Source: Sinohyriopsis cumingii (Eukaryota; Mollusca; Bivalvia; Unionida; Unionidae). Taken from it: a stretch of 64,000 nucleotides of DNA. The notes under the pieces are model-generated. The model saw only the letters and a program-made list of their open reading frames with translations. It searched no databases and had not been told where the DNA came from. The DNA lies in assembly GCA_028554795.2 (NCBI GenBank), contig JAPYKE020000564.1, positions 292,729 to 356,728 of the forward strand, given 5' to 3'. This document shows positions 50,254 through 62,727 of the stretch, piece after piece; positions within the stretch are counted from its first letter, which is position 1, and each line of letters begins with the position of its first letter. A program made the translations under genes and the position numbers.

Positions 50254-51144
50254 GGATAGTGATAGGTTATGTGGAATTTGCACTGAATCATCTGATCCCA
50301 GAAAATTAGATACAATATCACTGACTGTGGTAATCTTCAAATGCATTTGCACAGCACCATAAGACTTATCAAGATACCATAAGCTGGAAAGAAAAAGAAA
50401 ATAGAAAAACGTTGACCCAAAGACAATTCCTGCAAACTGTGTGCAAATACGATTCCACAGATCACAGATGAAAACTTTACTATATTTAGCTTGAAGATAT
50501 TAATAAATTCTGGATTACTTCCTCTAGTCTGCTACAGTAATTTATGTCCATTGCACTCAGAAATAGATCACAATCCATGCAGTATTTTGTTTGGGCCACA
50601 ATATCTTAACTGATGCAGCTGATGCTCCATTCTTCAGTTCAGGGTTGATTCAGGCATTGCAATGTCTCTTTGGGATGTGTGCATAAATAAAGATTGCCTG
50701 TCCCTTCATTACCACACTTGTTGAATTTATTGCGTCTCTCTGACAACTGTACCTTGTGAAAAAGAATTTTATAAACAAACTGGGCATACAGTATTGCTAG
50801 AAATATACTCAGACCTGAGACTGCATAAAAGACTGCTTACTTGTGAGGCATTATCATTGCTAGGGCTTGAGGTAATAGCTTGCTATATAGCTGGTAAGGC
50901 CAAGTAAGGGGCCTTATGACTTAAATTAAATTGAAACTGTGAAAAACCAAAAGGTTCAAATGCAATAAACTTTTGTTGTCCCTCATTTGTTATATTACAG
51001 TGCCATGAATGGACATTTCTTTTATCTGTTTAATCTCTAGCCAGTTTTAAGTCATCATCACTAACCAAGTCTCAAAATCAATTCTTGGCATATTTAGCTA
51101 AAATGGTGTCTACTGTTCCATTAAATCATTGAATATTTAGTTTG
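50254..51144. other. Unassigned sequence downstream of the Tx1-like element
   Basis: Less AT-extreme than the left of the window. No gene or element end could be supported. Confidence 0.35.
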
Positions 51145-51275
51145 CTTGTATGGAGCTTAGCACCATTTTTCAGTACATCATAGATTTTACATGGCAGCCA
51201 GTGTATTTATTGGAGGAAATCAACACACATGACGCTACTGGCAAGCTTTCTCATATACACACATTGGTTGGACAA
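51145..51275 (-). mobile_element. Truncated SINE of the 34.0-kb family
   Basis: gcaccatttttcagtacatca, acatggcagccagtgtatttattggagga and gctactggcaagctttctcat match plus-strand sequence of 33990-34130. The tRNA-like head is missing or unrecognisable. Confidence 0.6.
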
Positions 51276-51639
51276 GAGAGAGTTGATTAGTTTGAGTGAA
51301 GTGTGTGCCTAGACCATTCTGTAACCCAGGCCCCATGATTGAATACGGCTTAAAGAAATCAACCCAATCAAATTCCTTGTTGCATTTAAATCATAACACC
51401 CGCCATATAAAGTGACACATGTCTCAAGTAAGATTTTCCAATTTGACTATTTTTTGCAACTTTAATTCTGAGTTGATACATGTGGATGTGGAAATTCAGT
51501 TACTGAATACTTAGCTACTTATAAATAAGGAGCTCTCACATTGGTAAAAGCTTGCAATGGGAATTTTATTTGCAAGAGGGCACTTAATTGTTCAAAACAC
51601 TGTTTTAGCTAACTACATATACCAAGGGTTGATGTATAA

Positions 51640-52220
51640 AAAAGAGGATCAAGAAATCCTAGGTGGTGAAGATGGTTTTATCAAAACTTGGTAATAAGCG
51701 AGAAGGCCGTTTAGTTTTGTACAGCAGTTTCATTGAGGAACCAGCTATAATACCATTAGAAGTCTATAAGCAAAAACCACATTTAGGACCAACTAGACAT
51801 CAAAACCATATGCAGAGTTCCATTTACGGCCATTTAGACATCAAATAGGTCATCTAGTGAAAGCACAATGTTAAAATGACCAGCCATCTAGGAGAAGTAG
51901 CAATGAAAGGGTTTTCCAGATGCCCATTAAAACAGCCATATTGGAGTTCAGATTGGCACTATTTTCATTACCGTCCAACTAGACATAAGTCTTTCACTGA
52001 TATGACGATTCATTCAGGAGAAGTAGTTATAACAAGATTTTCAGGATGGCCACATTGGTGGCCTTATAGGATGTCTGTACAGCACCATAATTCTCATTCA
52101 GGACCTGCTAGACATCAAGATAAGTATATTGTACACATGTTGGCAAGCTGACACAATTATCCATTCAGAAGTAGCGATAAAAAGTTTCTTAATATGGCCG
52201 CTGTGGCAACCACATTGTAT
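51640..52220. repeat. Degenerate repeat array of ~100-130-bp units
   Basis: Phrases such as aact.gacat.a, ttcaggagaagta and ttttccag..gcccat/ccacattgg.ggcc recur about three times between 51690 and 52210. They resemble the intron repeat near 2850 and 43080 in style (atggccgc, gaagtagc). Open frames inside were not accepted as genes. Confidence 0.4.
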
Positions 52221-53590
52221 TTTCACACAACTATCATATTTAAAGATAACATGAATTCATACAAGATCTGGGTTTATTTCATAACAGATTCCCCCCCCCC
52301 CATATTAACATAATCTCTTGAGGACATGTATACATTATAGTTCTAGAAATTCTAACTTTTCATATTGCCAGAAACTATTAAAGCCACAACAGAAAGTGTT
52401 CTGGTATATCTTTATTCAGCATTGAAAAATATTTATGAACTCTTAAAGTTTTTTCCCCTTGTATTAACTTAATTTAATGAAGATTTTCAGACTATAACCT
52501 TTCTATTGGATTTATTTTTTTTCTAACATGGCATAAAAAGCGTATGTTTCAATAACCAATTTTTACAATGCCTTCACCATGGCAAAAATCTCTATTGTCA
52601 ATTTCCTAGTAAAGAAAGGCCAAGAAAATCAATGGACAGTTAATATTCACTTCCCAGTTGATAACATAAGGATTTCAAAACAAGTGTGAGGAAATGAGAA
52701 ACATGGCCACAAAAAAATGAATAATAAGGTTCTACTTTGTAATTATTAAGTACTTCTAACCAGCAGGGACTGGGGTAAACAAACCTCTTAAAATTCCGAT
52801 CTGAGCCTTGTATCAACCAGACAGGTTGGGGTGAACTGACCTTTTGGGGGTTTTACGGGTCAGTCTTTAAAACTGAGGCCATAAAAATGTTGAGATCTTA
52901 TATTAAAAACGACAATCTGAGCCTTGTATCCTCTGCAGATTCATGTCCACAGGTGCCCAAATAAAAGTGGGGGGGGGTGCAAGGGGCAACCTCGTCGATG
53001 TGTTATAAAATAACTGACTTATCACTGGTGTGCTGACAGGTGATGTATAATTAAATCACTGTTGTACTATTAATAATGAGTGAGTCTGCGCTATGGAATT
53101 TCATACAGCTAAACTAGCTCAACAATTAGAGGCAATCAAGAAATATATCCACGTTTGTGATTCTGTCAAATGGCAGCTACAACAGCATCAGGAAGCTCAA
53201 GTGGCATTTACAGAAAGTAGAGAGCAGTTATATAGGTTATCTTTTTAGGGACATGTTTGGATTTTGCCCTCAAGCTGGAGCAGTCGATGGGTAGATAAAT
53301 CGCCATGGTCGGATTTTACCCTCAAGCTGGGGTAATCGATGGATAAAGTCTTATCCAAGGTCAGGGTTTTACTCAAGCTTCATGTGCAAGTTTTTTGTGC
53401 ATGTCCATGCACTTGCATAAAACACAGCTACACGTTTTTTATATTGATATTTTTCGGTTATAGACAGGAATAATAAGTATTTGCGAGTGTTTTAATAGAA
53501 TGGGTTTATTATGAATCGAGTGGCACTATATTTCAAAAGCAAAATTGGATTGAAATGCAAGAACTGTAGTACCGAATTAGTGTCGGTTCT
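52221..53590. other. Unassigned sequence
   Basis: Contains C10 (52290) and G9 (52970) runs and a ~50-bp direct repeat (gattttgccctcaagctggagcagtcgatggg and ggattttaccctcaagctggggtaatcgatgg) at about 53258 and 53313. No gene supported. Confidence 0.4.
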
Positions 53591-53591
53591 G

Positions 53592-53926
53592 GATCGTAGA
53601 ATGGAATTGTGTGTGTGATTGGATTTTTAACGTTGCTTGAATAATTTTTCAGTCATATTGCTATGATGTCTGCAGTGTGGCAGTTTATAGTGATGTCGAG
53701 CACTGGGGCATCATGTTGCAGACATGTAGCATGATGTCTCACCCAGTCACATTATCCTGACACCAGGCCGACCAGTTCTAACACTAAACTCTTAATGCTG
53801 AGCATCTAGCGAGGCAGCTGTGAATACCATTTTTGTAAGTCTTTGGTATGACATTGCTGGGGTTCGAACCCACGACCTCCTGCTTCTGAGGCGGACGCTC
53901 TAACCACTAGGACACCGGAGAGGGCG
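53592..53926 (-). mobile_element. tRNA-derived SINE, second copy of the 20.24-kb family
   Basis: Reverse complement of the first copy throughout: B box seen as ggttcgaacccacgacctcc, A box side as ctctaaccactaggacaccgg, and body phrases cccagtcacattatcctgacacc and gatgtctgcagtgtggcagttta. It ends in a short GTGTGTGTG on the left. No clear target duplication. Confidence 0.85.
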
Positions 53927-54267
53927 GAAAGGATTTGTAACAATTATGATGGAAGCAATTTGTATGATATGCTTGTTGGGGCATTCCTCTCTGATGGCTG
54001 TCAGTGACATCACGGGAAAGTGTAACAACCACATTTTGTAAGAACAAGGTGTAGTTGGTGAACAGGACAGCCACTTTTCTGCCTTTTCTCCTGGCATCAT
54101 ATCATATGATCTTCCCTCATTTTCCTCCATTTCCATGTCTTCGGCCATGAAAGCAATGAAGACCTAGAGAGATGTAATAAAAATTGTAATTGAACTTGCT
54201 TTCATAATAGTCTGTGGGAGGGATCCTCTTCCAGGCTGTCAGTGTCATCGTCGTGGAGAGTTGTAAC
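53927..54267. repeat. Two imperfect direct copies of an unknown sequence flanking the transposon
   Basis: About 53985-54055 (tcctctctgatggctgtcagtgacatc to acattttgtaagaacaaggtgt) is matched by 54225-54267 (tcctcttccaggctgtcagtgtcatc). After the insert the match resumes at 61463-61490 (aacaacattttataagaacaagatgt). Copy 1 is thus an uninterrupted version of the site. A minus-strand frame across copy 1 starting at 54148 (MAEDMEMEENEGRSYD) looks protein-like but is unidentified. Confidence 0.5.
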
Positions 54268-54779
54268 CCAGCTAACAGTTACATGTTGCAATAACATTGC
54301 CATAAGATTGTGGCAACGTTGTCATATAACAGTGTGGCAATGTGATTTGGTGAACTTGCTAAAATGCTGTTTAATTTTATAATAAAACCTTCCTACAACA
54401 TCCTCACAACATTCAAAACCTATATGCAAATCTGATGAAAGCTGCTCGTGTGTCTGAAACACATATTCCCTACTGGTGGCAAGAATGTCCAAATCTACAT
54501 TAAAAAAATGAAAACATTACCATCCGTATAGGAGTTGCGAATGATGTATGAAATCCTCTTGTTGGTAGTTTTAATAACAGGTTTTACCGCAGGGCCTTCC
54601 ATTAGATTTAAATGTGGCAGGTAAGTTGACAAAGTAGGGCGAGGGTTGGGGGGACCTACCAAAATGGGGATAATTATTTTTTTTAAAGTAACACGGTGTA
54701 AGTTAAAGGTAGAATGGCTGAGAAGGAATCCACTGAATTTACAGACTGAAGGTTCAGACATTTGTTTTTAAGAGACAAA

Positions 54780-54918
54780 AATGAAAGAAGGAAACAATAC
54801 AACAAATATTTTAATATCACTTTAATGTTTATTTTCTAGATTTAATTAAGATTGTGATTCAGAATCAGTCTCCAACTCCACTGTGAAGTTTATCTGTTAC
54901 TTATTCTGCTCAGGCACC
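54780..54918 (-). other. Possible last (3' UTR) exon of the DUF4806-like gene
   Basis: An acceptor ttaatttgcag precedes a short segment ending in AATAAA at about 54823-54828. A donor-like gtaagt lies just after the upstream coding stop (near 55080), so this may be an untranslated or short terminal exon. Confidence 0.3.
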
Positions 54919-55089
54919 TGCAAATTAAAATAAATTAATGCTTAAATAAAGTCATATCATCTCAGTACTGCTTACATATGCAGAAGTCATGTTAACTAGC
55001 ATTATGAAAATTTATGAAATTTTCTTCACTGCACATGTGTTTCCTTAATATCGTTAAGCCAAGTTACAAGGTAACTTTGCACTTACTTG

Positions 55090-55885
55090 TCATTTCAGGC
55101 AAGTGGATGGTGAAATCAATTTGCGCAACGATGAATTTATTTTGTCCAAATATTTCATGTGAATAAAAATTCCAAATGGAGGCACTTGTCCGATCAGACA
55201 AGATGTATGTAAATTGTAGTTATCTGTACTCAAACTCTGATAGTCCTGGGCAATAGGATATGCTGACCTTGTTATCAATTTAGAAATGCATCCACTTTGC
55301 AAATACCATGCTTTAAAAGACGAAATTGAATCCAATATTGATGAAATAAGAGTCATTTGGATAACTTTGTATTTTATCCTTCCGCGTTGGTTGGATGCAT
55401 ATTTAAGGGTCTCGAATATGGCCTCTTCCATTCCATTTGCTTTCACTTTGCCATTATTTTTCAAGCAGGCTTCTGTAAGAGTAATACAATGTTTTAAAAT
55501 AAGTTTCACAACAAAAGATGCATTGCTTTTTTCTAAATGCCAGCAATAATCAATGGAATATTTTTAAAACATGTACTTTGAAATGTGGTCTCAAGTTCTT
55601 TCATATACATGTAATTGCAGTATATTTGTGAACAAACATGAAGTACTTTTTCGATTCATTTAAAAATCTCTGGCAAGTCATATGAAAAACAGACAATTTA
55701 AATCAAGCCATACTTACTTATCAAAACCCGACATATCACAAGCTCTTGAAATGCTTTTTTCCCTTTACGTCCCTTTAGGCTATACTCTGGCCAGACTTTT
55801 TGTTCCAAGCTTTTTCATCATCCTGCAGACACTATCCCCAATTGTATACCTGCCAAGGGATCTCAAGTAGCATATCTGAAAACAA

Positions 55886-55943
<58 letters not shown>

Positions 55944-56623
55944 GTTTCTTGATTTTGATAGTATTATTATTATTATTAGTATTTCATGATCGATGTGACA
56001 AAATATGCTTGTATATATCATTTTTTTTTTATGGTTTTGCAAGCAACTTTATTTTCTGTAACTTGAAAAAATTTGATAACACTAACTACGCAACAGAATG
56101 TACTAACAGCAATTATAAAACAAATTAACCACCGTGAATCTATTAACTTCATAAATGACATTTACTCAAAGATTGAATTAAAATAGCCAAAAATATGTAA
56201 TAGTGTATATGTAGTAAAACACCTGTACATGTTCATCTCTAAACATGTTTTAGCCTACATCCGTAAGACAAAATAGCTGACCACTAAATGTTCACCCAAT
56301 CCCCAAAAATAATTATACAGGCGTCCCAGAAATTGCATGATGCATATTGAGGTTAACAACAGCAAATAAAGGTTATAACGATTTATTAGGATAGAAATTA
56401 AGGCCTCAATTTACCATCTTCTTGGAGAGTTTGGGATTCTCCTCCAACCTCTGGCAAAGACCCCCTAGTTCCTCCACTGAATCGCATGGCATTGCAAGAA
56501 TTTCTTCTCTATATTCTGTGTCTGGGCCTTGTGTATTAACTAAAACTTTCCTTAGGAGGGCCAGCTGCTCCTGCAAATTCTCAATATTTGTGTCCAGTTT
56601 CATAAGTACACTGAGCTGGAAAT
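55090..56623 (-). pseudogene. DUF4806-like domain gene, three exons, frameshifted
   Basis: Exon 56415-56623 encodes KLDTNIENLQEQLALLRKVL (a likely coiled-coil) and MPCDSVEELGGLCQRLEENP. Exon 55718-55875 continues ICYLRSLGRYTIGDSVCRMM and, after a 1-nt frameshift near ARV, YSLKGRKGKKAFQELVICRV. Exon 55090-55472 gives ACLKNNGKVKANGMEEAIFE to a stop at 55090. The order (Leu/Glu helix, LG.y.i.D.vcr.m, GRKGKKAF, then ..a..kn) fits my recollection of Pfam DUF4806, a domain of unknown function common in invertebrate genomes. Splice sites are consensus GT-AG and the exon joins are in phase. It sits inside a transposon-like unit, so it is probably an element-borne gene. Confidence 0.6.
55884..55943. 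repeat. (AAT)n then (ATT)n, self-complementary
   Basis: Twin of the structure at 15372-15456. It lies just upstream of the middle DUF4806-like exon's acceptor. Confidence 0.9.
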
Positions 56624-56764
56624 CTGTAAGAGATTTGTGATGAAATTAGTTTTGAAAGATGAAGATAATTATTATTAACTCCTTATAAAGATCTGTACAG
56701 TGAACATGGGTTTAACAATGAAAAATAAATAAAACTTTTCCCTGTAATCCTTTATTTTTTTTTA

Positions 56765-57964
56765 TTCCCTGGACATGCTGTTTCACTGCTGGTGTCTGTA
56801 AAGTTTGCATTCAATGTAGATAGTTTTGGCATCTGACTTACAGGTGACAATGGCATACCTAAGAAAGGAAAATAAAAAACCCAATGGAATGATGAACAGA
56901 GTAGACACATCAATGAAAAAAGAATCCATTGTTTATTTGCACAACTAGGTCTTGAACAGTATGTTTTATGACCTATAATTTAATTAATTAACATCTCACA
57001 ATGTTCAGAAATAATAGTATCTAAGCTACAAGAGCTTGTGCTTTCATGGCATAATCTTCCATTTTCGAACAACTTTTGATGTTGACTCAATGTGTATGAC
57101 CTTAATATTGAACACTAACATTTATAATGAAGTGACAACAAACCAATGAGTTTTATGTGCACTGAACATAAGCATTTTTAAATGCTACAAAATGTGTTTT
57201 TGTTTACTGCCACAAATTATCCAACATGTTGTCAAACATAAAACAGTTCTACTACCTTAGATGAGAATTAAATTCATGAATACAGTGTATAATGACTTAC
57301 TCGTATTTAGAGAGCAGTAAATGAAATAAGAGATTACATAAAAGTCAACACCTGTAGTATTTGTTTCATTATTCTATAATGTACATTTTTTCCATCCTCA
57401 ATACTTACTACTTGCAGAGGAACTGGCAGAGAGAAATCTTTATATTCTCCGCTCCATAGTGGACAAGGATGGTGATGGTGTTGTCCTTCTGGATGCAGCT
57501 AAATGTAAAAAAATAATCACTAGTCCTTAATTGCAGTAAAAAAGAAACAAAGAAATCAGCCTGGATTTTTTGGCATGTAAACAAAATGCATACTGGTCAC
57601 AATGACCATTGTATACAAGGCAGTGATACAATATATCACCAAATGCATTCATTTTGAACAAAACATCTAATCTCATATATACAGCATCTTGAGTAAGTAC
57701 TCTTAAACACATCTTATTAAACAGACAGAAAAATAGATGAAATTTATACATACTTTTGATAAGGAATTTCCAATTGTGGCATGGCATAAAAGCAATTGAT
57801 AAAAAGAGACCAGATAACCTAAATAGAACGTACCAGCAGGAAAAGAGGAAGTCTTGGAGTCTGCAAAATACTCTCCATTTCAGGAGGTTTTGGATGAGAT
57901 GGCTGACCGGAAGGTTTCCACTTCAGATTTTCATCTTTTTTCTGTTCTTAATCTTCAGCTTTAT
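56765..57964 (-). pseudogene. Candidate upstream exons of the DUF4806-like gene
   Basis: Three splice-bounded segments: 57834-57964 (KKDENLKWKPSGQPSHPKPP, with one TAA near its start), 57409-57498 (LHPEGQHHHHPCPLWSGEY) and a segment starting at 56858 (MPLSPVSQMPKLSTLNANF). They are Pro/Ser-rich, as expected of a linker before the globular domain. Phases between the last two do not match simply, so at least one further frame error or a wrong splice choice exists. Confidence 0.35.
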
Positions 57965-58277
57965 CTGAAATATTAATGAAATTTGTAAATACTGTATGAG
58001 ATCTTAATTACATTGACTCCTTGTGACATACAGGGTTTGCAGAACAATCGCTAACAATAAATCAAGCTGGTGAAGTTTCACCATGAAATGCACCTGAATG
58101 CAGTGAATAATCCTGTATTAAAGACAAAATAGTGTACAGAAATGTGCAATAAATCAGTCCAAGCTACACACAAAACAAAGATATGATTTTTCTCGGATTC
58201 ATACTGATTTTTCTTGTGCTACACATTTTACCAATGCAAATTACATTGAATTTTGTAAATTAAATGGTACAATTAAG

Positions 58278-58278
<1 letters not shown>

Positions 58279-58315
<37 letters not shown>

Positions 58316-58316
58316 C
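58279..58316. repeat. (AT)n microsatellite
   Basis: Short AT run with one TAAAT interruption. Confidence 0.85.
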
Positions 58317-58435
58317 AAAATATTACTAATCTTCAGCTTTCCAATTAATGCTAAACACAAGTATCAAGTCATGTATTTAGTCTCTCACCACCAATACATG
58401 CATTATTAAGCAATCTTCCTATATTTACCATCCTG

Positions 58436-60192
58436 ATGAAGAGTGCACCACAGTCACGTGAACTTGATACAAATCCAACATCACTGCTGCTTGAGTGCTT
58501 AGATCCAGTATTGCCTTCACTAACTGATGTTATTAATACCTCTCTCTCATCAGGGGAATTGCCATCATTTTTCAAAACTGCCATTGTAAAGCCTCTGCTC
58601 AAGCAACCAACACTAGACCATAATAATTTAAAGAACTACCGCCCAGTTTGTAATCTCCCATTCATATAAAAAATCTTAGAAAAGGTTGTTCTATCCCAGC
58701 TTGTATCTCATCTGAATTTAAACAGTCTTTTTAGCAATGTACAATCTGCATATCGCCCTTGCCACAGTAGTGAAACTACTCTTCTAAAAGTAGTTAATGA
58801 CATTCCCTCTGCTTTGGATAGCGGAAAGATTACTGTCCTCACCCTCCTTGATTTGTCTGCAGCATTTGACACAATAGACCATGATATATTACTTCACCGT
58901 CTCCAGCATGTATTTGGCATTCATGATACAGCCTTACTGTGGTTCAAGTCTTACTTGGTCAACAGGACACAAATTGTGTCTGCAAATGGAATACACTCCA
59001 GCCAAGTTGATCTATGTTGTGGTGTTCCACAGGGGTCTGTTCTTGGACTTGTTCTCTTCATTCTATACACTCAGCCGTTCTTAAGTGTCATAGATCATCA
59101 TCCAGTGTCTCACCAAGTGTACGCTGATGACACCCAAATATACAAATTTAGCCATCCAACTAAAGTTGATGCTACCATCCAAGGCGTAGAGAGGTGCATT
59201 TCTGATGTGAAATCATTGATGACATGTAACAGGCTGCAGATGAATGATGACAAAAGTGAGGCCATTCTGATCACATCACAAAGACTTTCTCATTCACATC
59301 CTTTACCTTAAACAATAAATATCAGCAACATCAACATTAAATTCACACAATTAGTGCGAAACCTAGGTGTTACTCTGGACAGTACTCTCACATTGCACCA
59401 ACATGTCATGAACATATGCAAGGCTGCATATCTTGAGCTGAGACGCATCAGCTCAATTCGCAGATATCTTTCAGCTGATGCCACTAAAACACTTGTGTGT
59501 TCATTAGTACTTTCAAGACTGGACTATTGTAACTCAGTTCTGTTTGGTTTATCTCAATATCTACTCCAGAAACTTCAAAACGTTCGAAACACAGCTGCTT
59601 GGCTCATACTTAGAGTACCACCATCAGAGCACAACTCCCCGCTGCTCTGTACCATACACTGGCTATCCATTCGATCCAGAATCAAACACAAAATGTTTCC
59701 TCTGTGCTACGTTTCACTGATGGACTCTAGTCCAACATACCTATCTGACCTCACCCAAGTGTACACACCAGCAAGATACTTACGCTCCTCTTCCGACAAT
59801 CGTTTACTCATTATTCCCACTATGAAAACAAAGTCATATGGACAGCGGTTTTTTTTGCATACTAGGGCCCAGCAACGTGGAATGAATTGCCCACTGAACT
59901 TAGACACAAAGACACATTGATCCCATTGAAGAGTGCTCTCAAAACTCACTTATTCTGACTGTAAGAACAAACTTAAAGACCTAATAATGTTTCCTATCTT
60001 AAATATTCTCAGCATGTTTTTTAATGTTTTCTAATTTCATGGTGTTTGTTTTTATAATCATATCATTATATGTTTTTTATCTTATAGGTGTTGTCTAATG
60101 TTGTAAAACGCTTAGAGCTTCTAAAAATTAGGTGCTATACAAAGCCCTCATTATTATTAATATTATTATTATCATTATTATTATTATTATTT
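58436..60192 (+). mobile_element. L2/CR1-like non-LTR retrotransposon, 5'-truncated, nested
   Basis: It begins within the RT N-terminal region (KSAPQSRELDTNPTSLLLEC). RT motifs follow: KNYRPVCNLPFI, LLDLSAAFDTIDHDILLHRL, GVPQGSVLGLVLFILYTQP, the catalytic box VYADDTQIYKF (intact), NLGVTLDSTL and SRLDYCNSVLFGL. Stops at about 58668 and 59309, and a frameshift near 59850, break the frame. The C-terminus SALKTHLF then TGA is in the shifted frame. The 3' UTR has AAACGCTTAGAGCTTCTAAA and GGTGCTATACAAAG and ends in an (ATT)n tail (60149-60192). It is inserted within the 54.27-61.46 kb transposon. Same family as 17151-17690. Confidence 0.8.
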
Positions 60193-61267
60193 CAACGTTG
60201 TTTTCTACCCAGCTTTTTTACGTTTTGTGATCTACACTAGGAAAACAAAGTCTTGGAATTATGAATTAACTTTGACAGCCACTGTGTGCAATTTCATTGT
60301 GTTATAAGGTTTTTTGTTGAAAAGTGAATTGATATGTATGCATGTTTTTATAGTTCGATGATTATTTGTTGCTGTTATTAGAAATATTTAATATATTTTG
60401 CTGTTAAATTTATCTGACATACATTATGTGCAATATTGTTGTAGCATTTTATATTAGATTTCATTATTCATGTATTAGCAATAATTCTTGTTATTACTAA
60501 CCAATTTATTAATCTGAAATGTTGTTAGCGTTTGTTCGTCTTTTTTTTAAATCTGGCATGCACAAACCACACCGTGGGTGACAATAACTCGTATTCAGTT
60601 TTGATATGTTATAACCAAGATAGTATTGATTCACTTTGCTTCCAATATTTTCTTACACAATTATCATTTGCCTTCATTTAACTTTCTAAAATTAAGTAAA
60701 CTGCGTTATTTTCTTCTTTGTTCATTTTATGTAGAACAAGTATTAGCGTGTCGCAATTAATTGCATGATAATTCGGTTCCATTGTGACATTGCACAATAA
60801 TTCTCTTCTGCACATTATTTATAGACATTTCACAGAAAAACAAAGATTTGATATTTACGTATTAGTTACTTTTAGTAGACATGACACTAGTAAGTGGTAA
60901 ATGATACATAAATGGGGCTTTTCGGACTGGGCCCTTTCAGCATTGATCAGTTTTGGTCGTGGGCCTTTTTGTTACCGGTCCGTTTGACCCTGATATATTC
61001 GGCCGGTAGAGAATGGGCTAGACTTCGGGTCGTAGATACGTAAAATAGTGTTAATACAATGGCAGTACGTCATGTTGGTAATAAAAACAAAAGCTAATGA
61101 GTAAAATATTTTCCTACAAAAGTTGCAACCTTCTTTTAGTTATTGGTTTTGAAAATAAAAATGAACAAACTACGAATCTATGATTGTTCCCCCCCCCCCA
61201 TAACGTAAAGGTAACCACAACATTGGTACAACGTTGCAAAAACATTTTATATTATCCTTGTAAAAAC
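60193..61267. other. Right part of the DNA transposon, no exon identified
   Basis: AT-rich. The N-terminal exons of the DUF4806-like gene would be expected here or further left but none was recognised. Contains a C9 run at about 61191. Confidence 0.4.
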
Positions 61268-61480
61268 TATATTATTTATTGTCCTTACTATTAGGATAAA
61301 TGCATATACACGCCATTTGTAATTTACTTTATCTTTCAGATCATAGGACTATTTAAAATCATGTTCACGTGTGACGTGTTAGCAACGTTTCCAAAACGTT
61401 ATTTTCCACGTAACCAAAACACAACCATATAGCAACGTTGTGAAAATGTTGTGTTAGCTTGGAACAACATTTTATAAGAA

Positions 61481-61542
61481 CAAGATGTGTGTGTGTGTGT
61501 GCGTGCGTGTGTGTGTGTATGTGTGTGTGTGTGTGTGTGTGC
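61481..61542. repeat. (GT)n microsatellite
   Basis: About 28 GT-type units with GCGTGCGT and TATGT interruptions, just outside the right transposon end. Confidence 0.95.
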
Positions 61543-62720
61543 ACCTATCTTCAGCAAGTATAAGTCGATCTACTGTTTCAACAAGAAAAATAAAATAATT
61601 AATGTCCAACTTTCTGTGATAAATGACTAAGTTCACATTTTTAGAAAAATGACAAGTCCAACTTTCTCCAAGATTAGTCTCCCTTGCAATTAAGGCTTCA
61701 TAACAACTTTTACAAAGCCAACCAAAAGGACATGGTATATCCTAACTTATATCACAATGGACTCGCACATTTTTCCAGTGCAAAACTGATTAATATAATG
61801 AGACTTTTACTTACCTAACAAAAGTCGATGTCCACACTTTACAAGAATAGTATTCAGAATGCGACACGGTAGTGAGTAATCAGTCAGTTGTTATAATACA
61901 AATCCAATAATGAACTGGTATCCTTAGAATATAACATTTGAGTGAAATATATATTTTGTATAATTCAACGTATATCATTACAATATAACATTTGAGCTAA
62001 AGATATTTTTATATAATTCGAAGAATTTTTCTATTATTATAAACACAACTTCTATCTTTAGTTTTTTCCCCTGCAGTTCGCTGTAAAGACAAGCCATTGT
62101 ATTATTAAAAGAAGACATACGACTGTCATCCGGAGGGGTAATTAATCCGCAATTATAGTCGTAAATTAGTCTGACATATTAACAGTGGATATACTGACCA
62201 TATGTGGGGGTGAGTGATGGCAATTATTAATTAAAGATCATTCATTCATTCGTTCATTGGATCATAAATTCATTCTCTTCTTCAACATTATAATAGATTA
62301 AAATTCTCCTATTTCTTTAGAAGATAAAAAAAAAATTCAAATTTAATAATTGATCATGTATGTCTCTTGTTATTTATGGATCAACGCGTTGAAATACGGT
62401 CTGTAACTGAACACTGCAAAAAGTAACAAACAAAAACATAAAGGTAAACCTTTACCGATCTTCATTAAAAAATATATTGTTTTAACCGTCTTCTTATTAA
62501 GAATTCAGTCGGCAACAATGGACTTGAGTAACAATGTTTTAAAAAAATTAAATATATTATACTCTACATTGCTAGAGACTTCATTAATTTTCATATTATT
62601 GCTATATTACTCTGTGCTTAATTTCTTTTCCCATTATGAATCATGTGTATTGTGTCATTATCACAGAACATGGCAGAGACTAGAGGCTATAGAACGGTAT
62701 ATAATATGTGTATGTATGTT
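61543..62720. other. Unassigned AT-rich sequence
   Basis: A ~60-bp direct duplication is visible near 61925-62000 (gaatataacatttgagtgaaa.atat / aatataacatttgagctaaagatat). No gene supported. Confidence 0.4.
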
Positions 62721-62727
62721 ATAATTA

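Larger units (their letters stand above)
54268..61462 (-). mobile_element. Putative ~7.2-kb DNA transposon with short inverted ends and a DUF4806-like gene
   Basis: The left end reads CCAGCTAACAGTTACATG and the right end, reverse-complemented, CCAAGCTAACACAACATT: an imperfect terminal inverted repeat sharing GCTAACA. Just inside both ends are phrases rich in GTTGC/AACGTT. The element is flanked by AAC on both sides, a possible 3-bp target duplication. The sequence without the insert just upstream supports both boundaries. Inside are a broken multi-exon gene on the minus strand and an L2/CR1-like insertion. No transposase was recognised, so the superfamily is unknown. Confidence 0.5.

Noticed and set aside
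51663..52151. Two plus-strand open frames as a host gene
   Set aside because: They coincide with a degenerate repeated phrase and share no consistent frame between repeat units.
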